From: Dimorphilus gyrociliatus
Taxonomy: Eukaryota > Annelida > Polychaeta > Dinophilidae
DNA: 64,000 nt
NCBI GenBank assembly: GCA_904063045.1
Contig: CAJFCJ010000018.1
Span: forward strand, 682,001-746,000
Reading direction: 5' to 3'
Part shown: positions 11,744-23,407 of the stretch, one piece after another
Numbering within the stretch: the first letter of the stretch is position 1
Layout of the letters: each line of letters opens with the position of its first letter
Position numbers and translations under genes: made by a program
Notes under the pieces: generated by a model
What the model saw: only the letters and a program-made list of their open reading frames with translations
The model's database searches: none
Told to the model about the DNA's origin: nothing

Positions 11744-12463
11744 TTACCAAATAACATAACCTCCGTCACTACCCCCTGTCATAAAGTCTTGAGGTCTTTG
11801 AGTAACCACAACATTTTGTCCTTGATTCATTGCCATCTGGGCTGCATTCGGCATACAACCAGGAGGGGGAGGTGGTACAGAAGAGTTTCCACCGTGAAAT
11901 CTTGCTCCGGCATCAAAACCTCCAGCTTGTACTACTGTCGTTTGTGGTGGGGGTGCTGCTTGTCCGTATGGAGTGTAAGGTGGTGGAGCTCCTTCTATTG
12001 TTTTTAGAAATTATGAATTATCTATTAATTTTTATTGCTTCTCTTTAATGAATTAGATCACTCTTAGATTGGTTCTTTTATTAAAATCTTACGAGCATAG
12101 GCTCCATGCTGTGGTGCAGCATATCCCCCTGCTTGTGGATAGCTTTGACCTGGGTATGCTGAAGGCTGCTGATGTTGATATTGATGGGACATTTGATGAG
12201 ATGGATACTGATGTTGGACAGGGTAGCCTCCTTGTGTTGGGTATCCGCCTTGAGCTGGATAGCCACCTTGATTTGGATAGCCACCTTGGGCTGGATAGCC
12301 ATCTTGACTTGGGTAGCCACCGCCCACATTTTGAGCTTGTTCTATTAGGTCACAAAAATACAGTCATAAAATCCCACGACAACGAATATCTTAGATTTAC
12401 ATTATGATGTTTATATCAATGACATTCTTAAATACCTTTCTTTTTATTTCCAAAGAAGGGCAT
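11744..12463 (-). CDS. DAZAP2: DAZAP2-like proline-rich adaptor
   Basis: Three exons read leftwards: 12436-12463, 12093-12341, 11744-11994; 175 residues, close to the human 168. The C-terminal half is unmistakable: GGFDAGARF, PPPPPGC, PNAAQ, VVVTQR and the terminal GGSDGGYVIW* are all hallmarks of DAZAP2/PRTB. A P-P-P-Y sequence opens the last exon and matches the PPxY WW-domain ligand used by this adaptor to bind E3 ligases. The start (MPFFGNKKK) comes from a 28-nt first exon whose phase fits the next acceptor. The N-terminal half differs from vertebrates: it is a GYPxQ repeat array. In vertebrates the protein regulates transcription-factor partners, stress granules and ubiquitination; the same role here is inference. 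Confidence 0.9.
12217..12328 (-). repeat. GYPxQ heptapeptide repeat in DAZAP2
   Basis: About six tandem copies of a 21-bp unit encoding G-G-Y-P-x-Q, where x is S, A, N, A, T or V. The unit is near-identical between copies, so recent slippage is likely. A looser Y/Q/H-rich stretch follows to the exon end. Confidence 0.85.
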
Positions 12464-13475
12464 TCTTTATTCCAAAAGTGTTAAAATTCGTGAAGTATTT
12501 TGATTTTGGAGAAATGTTTCGGGTTTCCCAGGAATAAAACGTAATTATCGAACTTTAACCTGATTCTATGACGACATAATATACACTGATAATTTACACA
12601 GTTTCGTATTTTTTTAACATATTTTTAATTATTTAATTTTAAACTTATATAATTATAACCGTTATTTAAAAAAATTTAAATCATACGAAAATTACCTTCA
12701 GAAAAGTTCCCGTATGACCAACAAAGATGGTGGGCATCGAAATCATTGTGCTTTTATTAAAATAAAGAATGCCAGATCGCCTCAAATAAGCAAATCGAAA
12801 AGGTAAGATTTGTTAAAAATTGCACTAAAATGTTTATGTTTTTAATGATAATTGCTTAAACAAAATAATTTCATAATCTTAGTAACCATTCCGCCTTTGA
12901 AGCCATTTTCAAAACCGTTTTACAAACATTACTAAATATTTACATTTAATGTTTACATATATATTCCATATCATCGCATAAAATCAATCGATACTCATGA
13001 TAAATATAGCATTTATTCGGTAAATATTGGGCTTATAACTGATTAAAATTCTAGGTCAATGACCCTATAGTTAGAAATTTAATAAATATACTTCATTTTA
13101 ACTTAAAAGTCAACATAGAAAAAAGTCTCCATCCTTTTAACCTTTCAACCTGACACAATAAATTGTGTCATTTGATTTCTTACATAATACTAATGATTGC
13201 GTAATAGAAACGGAAGGTAATAGAGTCTTTGTTATGTTTGTACAAACTGGTCTTGTATCGCTCAGACTCGTTCGTCTCTCGTTATTTCTCGTTTGAACTT
13301 GACGAAAGCAAGTTCCAGGTTTGTAGTAACATGTTCGATACAGTTCGATAAAGGCGATGTTGCCATCGATCTGTTTTCCTCTTTATTAGTTATTTTTCTT
13401 TCGTATTACCGCCATCTAGCGATTACTCTTTTACTACATTCGACTCTATTTTCATTTTAGGGAACAAACTTAAAG
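12464..13475. promoter_or_regulatory. Divergent promoter region of DAZAP2 and SPOP
   Basis: About 1 kb between two divergent start codons. AGATGGCGG is on the minus strand at 13409-13417. A TTTTAG immediately before the SPOP leader (about 13455-13460) looks like a splice acceptor, and a GTTTGT donor near 13320 could pair with it, so SPOP probably has a 5'-UTR intron. No other coding exon was recognised. Confidence 0.5.
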
Positions 13476-14871
13476 ATGGAAGCAGAAGCAAATACTATGG
13501 CCGTGAACCGAACCGGTTCGTCTAGTCCACAACTTCCAACACCTGCCGGTTCTGAAATGACTCCACCTTCACCAGTCGCTGAAAATTGGTGTTATACCCA
13601 AGTGAAAGTGGTCAAATTTTCCTATATGTGGACCATAAATAATTTTAGTTTTTGTCGAGAAGAGATGGGAGAAGTTCTTAAGTCTTCCACTTTTTCGGCA
13701 GGAAGTAACGATAAATTGAAATGGTAATCAATTTGATTAACTAACCGTTTCAAAACTTGATAGATTATTTTTTTTAGGTGTTTAAGAGTAAATCCCAAAG
13801 GTTTAGACGAAGAATCGAAAGACTATCTCTCACTTTACCTCCTTCTTGTCGCCTGCAATAAAGCAGAAGTGCGTGCTAAGTTCAAATTCTCAATACTCAA
13901 TTCAAAAAGAGAAGAAACAAAGGCTATGGAGAGTCAAAGAGCTTATAAATTCGTCCAAGGAAAAGACTGGGGATTTAAAAAATTTATTAGGCGTGATTTT
14001 CTAATGGATGATGCCAATGGCCTATTACCCGATGATAAACTAACAATCTATTGTGAGGTGTGTTCTTAAATATGTCGATTTCGGACTGGCAAATGTTTTT
14101 CATATATTTTTATCAAACAGGTTTCGGTAGTAGGCGACACTGTGAATATTTCTGGTCAAACAAATCAACATCAAGTCAAAGTACCCGAATGCAATCTTTC
14201 AGAAGACCTAAATACGCTTTTAAACACAGGAGAAATGAGCGACGTTACATTAATAGTAGGCGATCGTCCTTTCGAAGTTCATAAGTGTATTTTAGGAGCT
14301 AGGTCACCTGTTTTCCACGCAATGTTCAATGTTGATATGACTGAAAAGCAGAGCAACCGGGTTATTTTAGACGACTTAGACGAAGATGTTATGCAAGAGT
14401 TGTTGATTTTCATTTATGGAGGTAAAACACCAAACTTGTCTCGAATGGCAACAGATTTACTAGCTGCTGCTGACCGATTCGCTTTGGATCGATTAAAAGT
14501 TATTTGCGAGGAAGCCCTGTGTAGTAGTCTAAATGTGGATACTGTATGCGAAGTTATGGTCTTAGCTGATCTTCACAATGCGAAGCAATTAAAAAAACAA
14601 GCTATAGAGTTTATAAACAGGTACAACCCTAACACCCGAGAATATGAAATGTAAATTTATATATGAATAACATGCCGATCGCCAGTAATTGCATTAACTG
14701 TTAAGTAAATTTTGTTGCAGCCACGCAACGGACGTAATGGAAACCCATGGATGGGAAGAAATGGTCAAAAGTCATCCAAACTTAGTTGCTGAAGCTTTTC
14801 GAGCATTAGCAAGCCAACAATCACCACCTCTTGGACCACCTCGAAAAAGGATAAAACAATCAAATAATTAG
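13476..14871 (+). CDS. SPOP: SPOP, CUL3 substrate adaptor (MATH-BTB-BACK)
   Basis: Four exons (13476-13723, 13778-14057, 14121-14620, 14721-14871) give 392 residues; the human protein has 374. The MATH domain (about 45-185) is nearly identical to vertebrate SPOP, with [34 protein letters not shown] and [18 protein letters not shown]. The BTB domain (about 205-320) has [15 protein letters not shown] and [10 protein letters not shown]; the BACK region follows. The C-terminus ends in the basic PPRKRIKQS, a nuclear localisation signal as in SPOP. SPOP recruits substrates through MATH to the CUL3-RBX1 ligase, which BTB binds, in the nucleus. The N-terminal 35 residues are a diverged S/T/P-rich tail. 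Almost all divergence lies in the BTB half; the substrate groove is conserved. Confidence 0.97.
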
Positions 14872-15479
14872 CATATCTCAATCTGCAGAGAAGTCCGTCT
14901 TACGACCTTATTGAAAGTATTTCCCCTCCGTAATCATTTCGAAAATATTCGATACGCACGCCTTTCATTTTGATTCTGCTATAAGCGAGTGAGAGAGCGT
15001 CTGTGTTTGTCTGATATTAATAAGTAGGCTTTTTAAGAAACAAACGAACTGCAAAAAGTTTTTGAAAAAATTAGGAAACTACATCTCTGAAGATAGTAAC
15101 GAGTCATTCGAGGCCATACGCACATATTGTGTTCCGTTCTATACATATTGACTAGAGTGAAATATATTTGTGGTTTGTCAACAGCCATACACGAACCTAA
15201 AATACTGTATTGTACTTTAAATTTTAATGTAAAAATATACGCGTTGTCTCTGTTTTTATTTTCGTATGATTCGAATACTCTCGTCGCTTTGGTTTAATTA
15301 TGCTGAAAATAAACGTTCAACGTTTAAAATAAACTTAGAAATTACAAGGATTTATAAAAGCGTCTATTATACACAATGAAGGCGTTTGAAAACACAAATG
15401 AATGATTGGAAATGACAAGTGTAAAATGAAAAATGCTAAATAACAAACACAATTACTTCTGAATCTAACACAAAAACAG
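14872..15479. other. Convergent 3' region of SPOP and SMARCC
   Basis: 608 bp between two facing stop codons. A plus-strand AATAAA at 15308-15313 suits SPOP, while a minus-strand AATAAA at 15255-15260 suits SMARCC, so the two 3' UTRs probably overlap by tens of bases. No gene was seen. Confidence 0.5.
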
Positions 15480-18400
15480 TCACGATTTCTGTTGATCATT
15501 TGTATTGGAAGTCGTAGTGGTGGTTTCCATGGGTGTTTCTGAAATGTAAACATTTGTTAACAAATGGAAGATAGCTTTCAAAGCAAAGCACCTTTGTTTT
15601 CTTCTTTTTCTACGCTCGTAGTTGATTTAGTAACAGCCGGAGTAGTTTCAGTTGGTTGAATATGATTGATAGGACCCTCAGGCATTATTCCAGGTTCTAA
15701 ATCGGTCAGAAAATTAGCTTATCTATAAAAAATTAAAAAGTTAATAGTACCGGAATCCAAGTTAAGAGGAGTTTTCAGTTCTGCTTCCAATCTCATTCCA
15801 GCTTGCTGCTTTGCCCTATATTCAAAGCCTTTTAGCTGTTCCATATGAAATTGCTGTCTTTCTTTCAGCAGTTGTTGTCTTTGATTATCAAGCTGTAGTA
15901 TATTGAAAGATTAGTGAAAAAGGTTACGGTTAATTAAAACGTACCAATTCTCTCTCCTTATCCATTATTGCCTCTAGCTCTTCAAAATGTCTTAATTTGA
16001 TTTCTAATTTTTTCATTTGAGTTTCCACTAGAAGGGCCACCAATGACTTAATCTTTCTTTCTTCCATTGCTGCTAAGTGCTAGAAAATAATTTTTATTAA
16101 TATATAGCTCGGTCGAAATTGTTATACTATACCTTAGCTTTGACAGCCGCTGATGCTAAAGCGCTGGCAGCTGCGGCAGCAACTTGAGCGTCAACTTTCA
16201 TAGGCTTATCACTATCTTTTTTATCTTTGTCTGATTTCTCTTTATCAGTATCTTCGCCTTGTTTTTCCTCAGCTGCATCTGATTTTTCTTTCTTAACTTT
16301 TGTTTGATCTCCAAGGGTTTCAGTTTTGGCCTCTTCTTCTTTTTCACCTCCTTTATTTTCATCTGTTGACTCTTCTTTTTCAGTGTTTTTATCTGCGTTT
16401 GTGCCCGCGATATTTGTTTTCTCCAAACCGAAAGTTTCATCTACGTTTTTACCCTGAGATTTTGCTTCTTGAACGGTTTTTATATGAGCTTCGACAAGTG
16501 AGGGCGGTACTTCTTCTTTTAATTTTGTAAATTCTTCGAGCGCAGCCTTTGATGCCGCTGCTGCTATTCTAGGATCAACAACAGAAGCTAAGAATGCCAC
16601 TGTCGACATGATGGGATTTCCAGATTTTGAAAACGGTGTTGGCTGATAAGCTAAAGGACCCATAGCTGCTGACCCGCCATTTTCTTCATCTAGGTAAGGA
16701 TCTTCGATAGGTAGTCGCAAGAAATGTAAAATACATTCATCTTGTGTTCTCGTTCCAATGTGTTCTGACACCTTGTTCCAGTCATCCTTATACATTTCTA
16801 AGCCTTCCAATAATTTGAGAGTCTCTTCGTCCGACCATTCTCTTGTTCTGGTTGCTGCTCCTTTTTCCTATAAATTTGTTATCAAATTGAAAATGATTCG
16901 TAAATACTGATTTTTAGACTTACGGCAAGTTCCTTTTTGGCATATAGATCTTGTCTCAATCCAAATGGAGGTTTTGTTGTTGCTGGAGCTTCATCACCTT
17001 CTTGTGGGTCTCTTGATTCATAAATCATTCGGGTGGCTGAAGGCTGTTTTAAAAGAAATTAACAGAAAATAAAAATATTTCTAACGCCTCGTGTATTTTA
17101 GCACAAAGTATTATTTCAAGAGCATCAATAAAAATCAAATCTATTGTATTTCTAAGTTAGAGGTCTGTAGCATTAAAATCCCCCTTTGTTGTGCTTTCAT
17201 AATCAAAAGCTTCATTCTGTTTGCCATTCAGTTCTCTACTTTCCATCTTTACTGAATTATCTATACCGATTTCTTTTGATTCAAGTTGTGGTTTAGGGGG
17301 TTTGTAAACAAGGAATGCAGTCAAAAATAAACATAGCCCAATAAAAGACGCTCCACAAGCTAGGAAAAAACAGTTTCGTGATAAATTTTTGGCATTATAC
17401 CACAAACATGAGCCTTTCGAGCCACATCTACTCTCCCATTGTAAACAGTCTGTATCAAATATTTTTCCTAAAATTATAGGTCCAGGTATTGTACCTAACA
17501 ATCGTATGAAAATCCACTGAAAGCTTATAGCAATCTTTTTATGTTCATCTCTGACACAGCGAGTCGTTACAGAAATGTTGATAGATTGCAAAGAGAAAAC
17601 AGCTAAAATAGAAAAAAAAAAAAACACAAAAAATAGCGGCATTAGTTTACATGAAGGTGCTTTACAAGGTTCACTTTTAACCGTAGCTTGACTTTCGTTA
17701 TGATAGCGATTTAAACATGAACAGTTTTCATAGACTTTCACTTTATCCGTATTATTTATAACAGAACATCCAGCATGACAAGGAGAATAGTACTTAAAGT
17801 TGTTGTCTCCACAAACAGGTATATATTGCACGTTTGTGCAAGAGCAGTTTGCGTTACAGCTATCTTCCAAAGAAAGAGAATTGTGAGACCTTCCCGCATA
17901 ATCAACATTAGCTCCAGCAAATTTCGTTTGATCACAATTTATCCAAAAAGTTAAAGCCGTAGTAGAGGCAATAAGTGCAATTGTCATCTGTAGTTTCATC
18001 ATTCCCGGTATGGACAGTCTTAATTTATTAACTGCCACTGCTCCACATATTGTACCAAGAGCTCCGCCCGGAATGACAACAGCTCCAAATAAAGCACCAG
18101 ATAAACTTGTGGCTAATGAAAATTTTGTCTCTATTAATTTTGTTCCAAAAGCTGCGAAACCTGCTGTTAATACATAAGATGTGCAAATGCACAATGATGC
18201 CAGCATATAAACAGGATTTTTTAAGAGTCCTACAGGATTCCCAGGTATTATAATATTGATAAATTTCTAATTAAATTTTACATTCATATATAACAATCAA
18301 GAGATAAAAAGACTTCAAGCTATTGATCAAAATTTATCTGAATTTTTATCGGAAATTCGCTACTTACGATACCCATAGATAAAAAAGAGAATAGTACTCT

Positions 18401-21400
18401 GACTTAATTGGGAAATAAAATAAAATCGATAATCGAAATTTCTTGATCAATTCTAAGTATTCTTAATAACTGCACTTAAATAATTTTAACATTAAAATTT
18501 TAATAACATCTCGACTCGACTACTGATAGCATTTAATCTTCTGATTATCTCTTATATATCTGGGAGTCCTGCCTAAAATTAGTTTCGGCATCTGCTTTAA
18601 TCCCCAAGTCTCTTTATTCTGTAATTCTCCTCCGTGAGCTTCTGATATTCTCTTAGATCTAATTTCAGCTGCTCCCGGCATATCTGCTGGATATCCAGTT
18701 AGTGGGAGGGTACAAAGAAAAATCAGGCCTCCACATATCAAATATCCTATCCACCAGGCTCCTATCCATCTTGTATCATTATTTTGAATAAGAATTTCGT
18801 CTTTACTAATTTTATAAAAATCTGTAAAAAGTCTCAGAAGAAACCCACCACCAACAAAGCCTAAAGCTGGACCGAACACGGTTGTGGAGTAGTAGAAACC
18901 GACTAAAAACGAGAATCTCTCTTTTGTGACAATATCGTCAAGATATGACAAGGCAATTGTCAAAACAGGAGTATGTCCAACTCCTACTAAAATTCTGCCA
19001 ATAATGAAAGCAACCATGTGCTTTCCTACACTTCCAACATTACTAGATGAATCGGAATTGCACAAACTCTCATTTTTAGGACCACAAACATCACTTAAAT
19101 TATTACTTCCACTGGGTTTATAGGTAGGCGAATTAAAATGAGGTATGACAAAAACAATACTTCCAGCAACACAAAGAAATAAACCAAAGGACAACCACCT
19201 AGGTCTATGAATTCTGGCAGCAATTACGCTTAACAGAAGGAGACATAACAATGAGGAGACATCAACAGAAATAATTATTGCTGAACTAGCTGCTGAACTA
19301 ATTCCAAATCGCTTCTCTATGCTTGAGAGAGTCAAACCTGGTAATCCTGATGTTAACGTTGATTGAAAAATAGAAGCTAGACAAAAGAATAAGGTGTACC
19401 ATCCAGGGGTATTGATCTTTTGTAAGAACTTTGGTTTATAGCCGAACCAGCCGTACATTAAATCCTTTTCACTCGACATTGTTTAAAGTAATAAGGTATC
19501 TAGTAGGCTCGTTTGTGTTTTAATACTAAAACTGCACAACGTCTTTTTAAATACATATGATAACTCCTTATCAAGACCGATAATCAAAAATATTCGAAGC
19601 AATAAAATAGTTCAGAGTTACTGATGCTCTTACATATTGACTGTCACTAACCTGTATTGTTTTTGGAGGATTAACTGGCTGTAATCCGGATGGAGTATCC
19701 ACCAAAGTATTGAAATGTTGGGTGGATGGTGGTCCCATAGCAAGAGTTCTGCTATCTCCATCTACTTGATAATTCACCAATCCCCATTGCTCCAGAAATG
19801 CGTGTACTCTATACCAACGAATAATAGTTTAATTTTAAACTAAAAAAATTGTTTACTTATTTACAATTTTAGGGTAGTTGAACTTCCGGAAAAATGCATT
19901 AATACTATTGCTATCTTTCTAATATTAACTGATAACTTTATCTAATAAAATTTATTACCAAAGTAAGAGCAAATAAGTATTAATATTTACCTCATTATAC
20001 AACAAACGTCGCCAGCTAAATTTCTTCGACAAGCAGTAAAGGTAAGATACTCCCTAGGGTTCAATCGATATGTATCAATCATAAAGTTTCTGTAAGCCAC
20101 ATATCTGCAAAAGACATGGTTTTTAATTTATTTTAATTGGGCAATATATTTATATATATGTATTTTACATTTCAGGCGTTTTGCTCTTATTTTTGCCATT
20201 GAAAAATTCAGGTAATCCTCTCCTCTCGATTGAGTGGATACTTGAGTAATCAAACCAAGCTGAATAAGAAGGTATTATTATATGATGCGTTTGATCTGTC
20301 ATTTGTATAGGTTGTGTTTGTCCTTGGTCATCTTCTTCAGAAGGAGATGGAGGCCGAGATCTTCCTTCATCCGATTGCTATTTAAAATAGTGGTTATACA
20401 AGTTTTCTATGTGCAAAATGTAACTATTACCTTATCTTCATCTTCCTCCCCGATATCCATAAGCGTGTTATTTTTGTCCGGTTTAGCGTCTTTCTTTGGA
20501 TTGATAACTTCTTTAACTTGAGTTTCGACATTTTCTTCACCTTCATCCATCATTTCTTCTTCTTCCTCCTTTACACCTTTTTTCTTTTTTGCGTCAACCG
20601 CGCTTACAACTATTCGTCCTGATCTTTTCTTCTTCATGGGTGAAGGAGACACCGATCTCTTCCTTTTTCCCTTTTAGAAAATAAATTTATCGAAAATTCT
20701 TATTTAGGGCACAAAAAATCCTAAAAACCAAGCAGTTTTCAATTTCGTACTTGGTCAGGTATACATGCATACACAAAGCCGGTAGACTCACTATTCACCG
20801 CTTTTTCAATATAGTATTGAAACCGAAAAAAAAACCGACTAATGAATATTTATGAATGTCAAATTCTCGACGCTCATTGGTTTAGCTATGTAAAAGTGCG
20901 CTATAATTCAAATATAAAAGTAGTCCGTACTTTTCCACTCTTTTTTGAAGCAGTCGAACTGGAACTCGGAGCAGGTGAAACAGGATCAAGAAAATTAAGT
21001 TCTTCAATACTTAGTTTAGTCACTTTCGCTTTTTTTCTGTAGAAAAAATAATAGACATGATGAATATGAAATCATTGGTTTGTTGAATTTTGTTTCTCAA
21101 CAAATGTAGACTTTTTTGTGTTCTTAGGGTAGTTACATTTTTTAAGCACGAAAAATATAGAACTTGATTGAAAAGAGTAAAAAATTTTAAGGTTCTGTAC
21201 AAGCTTTCCTACTTTTTTTTAGTTTTTTGAAGATGAAAATAGCTACAAGTGTCTCTTTTAAATGTTCAAAAACTAAAAAAAAACTTACTCGGCATCGACC
21301 AAGTAATCTTCCTCATTCATCCATTCGTTGTACTCGTCAAGATCTAATAACCAGTCAGCAGATACCTCCCACAGACTGCATTCTGTAGGGACATAAACTT

Positions 21401-22511
21401 CTTGTTCCAAACGTTGCTCCGAGTATACGTCATAACTGTAAAAGATTCGCATTTGACCAAATCTCAGAATATACCTTATACTAAGGGATATTTAATAACC
21501 TGTCTGGCAGATTCCAAAAATGAATGATTGTTCCTCCATTTTCCCTTTTGAATACAGGTCTTACAAATTCTTTACCCTCACTTTTCGATGTCTGCATAGC
21601 ATGGATGATATGAGTAGCATTTTCCATTTTATCAACAATTTCTCCTTTATGACGTTTCACAATGTCTCTAAATTTTGGTAATAAGAGCTTTTCGACTGAC
21701 TGATGGAAATATATTTTCGGTGAAGTTGAAAATCCAGCCGCAGTCAAGGAATTCCACATCTAGATTATAAATAAATGAATTTCAGCCTTTCTCCCTTGAA
21801 AGGTTTTGTTGAATTTACCTCTGTAAACATTTCTGTGTTTTGTTCTAATTTACTTGCAGTGCCCAAGTCGAACTTCTTCCTATTATGCAGAATTCAGAGA
21901 AAATAATACAATAGTAATTTAAACTAAAAATGAGACACTTACCAGCCCTGATCAAACTTAAACTTGAAAGCAGCCGTAAATAGGCAACAAGCTGCACCTC
22001 CACTTTTAAAATCCAGCCAATATTTCATCTTTTTGGTTAAAATATATGTGTAATATAAGCTTATTATTATTAAAAACTTTTCTTACAGGTAATTTCGTCA
22101 TGAGTGGTTTTGATGCATTTTTACCAAAATTATCCTCTTGAAACTGAATAAATTGATGGAGGAGAGAACTAAGACTCTTATTCGTAGTTGATTCTCCAGT
22201 AATATACTAAATTAAAATATATACAGTTAATAGATACAAATTTTTGCCGAAGTCGTTATTTTTACGTGAAGAAAAACAAAGATCTTGATTCTGACAAACA
22301 ACGAACACTGCGATTATAATAGCACATAACGAAATTGTATTGAATAACAAAAACTTATTACAAATACAGACATATGCAAATGAAAATTATTTCAAACCTT
22401 CTTTGCTTTTTTTTCTAACCATGTCTTGATATTATCTAACCCGTTGATGGTTTCCTGGGATTCGAAAAAAGCTTTGTTCGGCGAACCGTCGGTTTTCTTC
22501 ACCAGCGCCAT
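15480..22511 (-). CDS. SMARCC: SMARCC (BAF155/BAF170/Moira), SWI/SNF core subunit
   Basis: Seventeen exons read leftwards: 22398-22511, 22087-22206, 21943-22028, 21819-21879, 21500-21759, 21289-21435, 20931-21036, 20431-20670, 20169-20377, 19991-20104, 19652-19808, 16924-17043, 16133-16867, 15945-16079, 15751-15892, 15592-15696, 15480-15538. They total 969 residues with every phase consistent. Domains: N-terminal MarR/BRCT/chromo-like module (1-300; [29 protein letters not shown]), K/E-rich linker, SWIRM (about 408-505; [44 protein letters not shown]), SANT (about 585-635; [31 protein letters not shown]) and a coiled coil (823-915). It scaffolds BAF/PBAF chromatin remodelling complexes in the nucleus. 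A 2608-nt intron (17044-19651) carries a whole SLCO gene. Vertebrates have two paralogues; this is equidistant as far as I can judge. Confidence 0.95.
17157..19479 (-). CDS. SLCO: SLCO/OATP organic anion transporter, nested in SMARCC
   Basis: Two exons read leftwards, 18573-19479 and 17157-18229, give 659 residues, the usual OATP length. About 12 membrane segments are visible. The OATP signature before segment 6 is intact: [13 protein letters not shown]. The large fifth extracellular loop carries the Kazal-like cysteine-rich module ([27 protein letters not shown]). The N-terminus ([15 protein letters not shown], then [17 protein letters not shown]) and the segment-7 entry (LLKNPVYM) fit the family. 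The exons join in frame only if the intron uses a GC donor. The family moves bile-acid-like, steroid and other organic anions across the plasma membrane. The gene lies wholly inside a SMARCC intron on the same strand, 172 bp from the host donor and 113 bp from the host acceptor. Confidence 0.93.
18230..18572 (-). other. Probable GC-AG intron of the SLCO gene
   Basis: Exon 1 appears to end in TTTTAG followed by GCAGGA; exon 2 begins after CCTGTAG. Joining g with ga gives Gly and restores M-P-K-L-I-L-G-L-L-K-N-P, the same spacing as vertebrate OATPs. No GT donor gives this join. AGGACTC occurs both just inside the donor end and across the acceptor. Confidence 0.6.
19480..19651 (-). promoter_or_regulatory. 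Promoter of the nested SLCO gene inside the SMARCC intron
   Basis: This is the only sequence between the SMARCC donor and the SLCO start codon, so it must contain the SLCO core promoter unless transcription starts inside SMARCC. Three GATA cores cluster at 19558-19584: TGATAA, TTATCA and GATAAT. GATA factors often drive gut genes, so gut expression is a weak inference. Confidence 0.4.
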
Positions 22512-23407
22512 GTTGGATAATAAAAGCATCGCAGTCGTTTCGGTTTTTATGCATATGATTGAATATTTATGAGAAAAAAATTATTTTATTTGTGGTTTAT
22601 TGCAATAAAATATCGCTATTTCCATTTTTATTAATTTGTTTGTCATGGTGGTTTGAATTCCTTTTAGTTTAATTGGTTTACCTTTTGGACCTTACCATGA
22701 TACCATACTACAAAACTTTGGTTGTGTTTTAAATAAAAATATATTGTTTTAAACAACCACTCTCCAAAAATAGTTATTTTACAAATATTAAGAAAATCTT
22801 TTCCATAATGTAAATGGAAATATAATATGTATAAACCCTTTGTAGACTTGCATACAATAACGTAGCTTGAAATATTTTTAAGAATTTTAATTTTAACACT
22901 AGTGAGCATGCCCACTATGAAAGTGATAAAATAAAGACGAAATAATATGAAATTATAAAATCGTTTGTATAGTTTAACAGTAAAATGCTGGAAAAGGAGA
23001 AGAATGCAAAGGGTAGCACTTTGGATGTTTAAATAATGACTTGACTTTAAGTAAACAAAAACTAAAATTTCCTAAATACAGCTTATTAATATAGTTTTTG
23101 CACTTATTTTATTTTTGCTAATTCAAATCGCTTTTTTATTTTAAAAAATCTTATATACGATTCTTTAATTGTAGCCTCGCACGTATTTTATTCAAATTAA
23201 AAAAATATATATTCTTTAGATTTCTTAATTATTTTTAATACTTATATTTATTTATGACATTAAATATTTTCTTTATTATCAGAATTATTTCCGAAGCGAA
23301 ACGCCAAATGATTTTGAGCGATATTATAGCATATACAAACAACATTCTTTTTATTTACTTTTCTAAATTATGAATATAAGTTTAAGAGTTTTTATTTAAT
23401 CTTAAAT
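22512..23407. other. Divergent region between SMARCC and CCDC157
   Basis: About 0.9 kb, very AT-rich, holding both promoters. An 83-codon minus-strand frame at 22664-22915 has no domain and poor composition, and I do not call it. No other structure was seen. Confidence 0.4.

Noticed and set aside
12700-12765. Alternative first exon of DAZAP2 (ATGATTTCG...CTGAAG/gtaatt)
   Set aside because: It ends in phase 0 whereas the next exon needs phase 1; the 28-nt exon at 12436-12463 fits.
22664-22915. 83-codon minus-strand frame upstream of SMARCC
   Set aside because: Low-complexity aromatic-rich translation typical of AT-rich non-coding DNA; no support.
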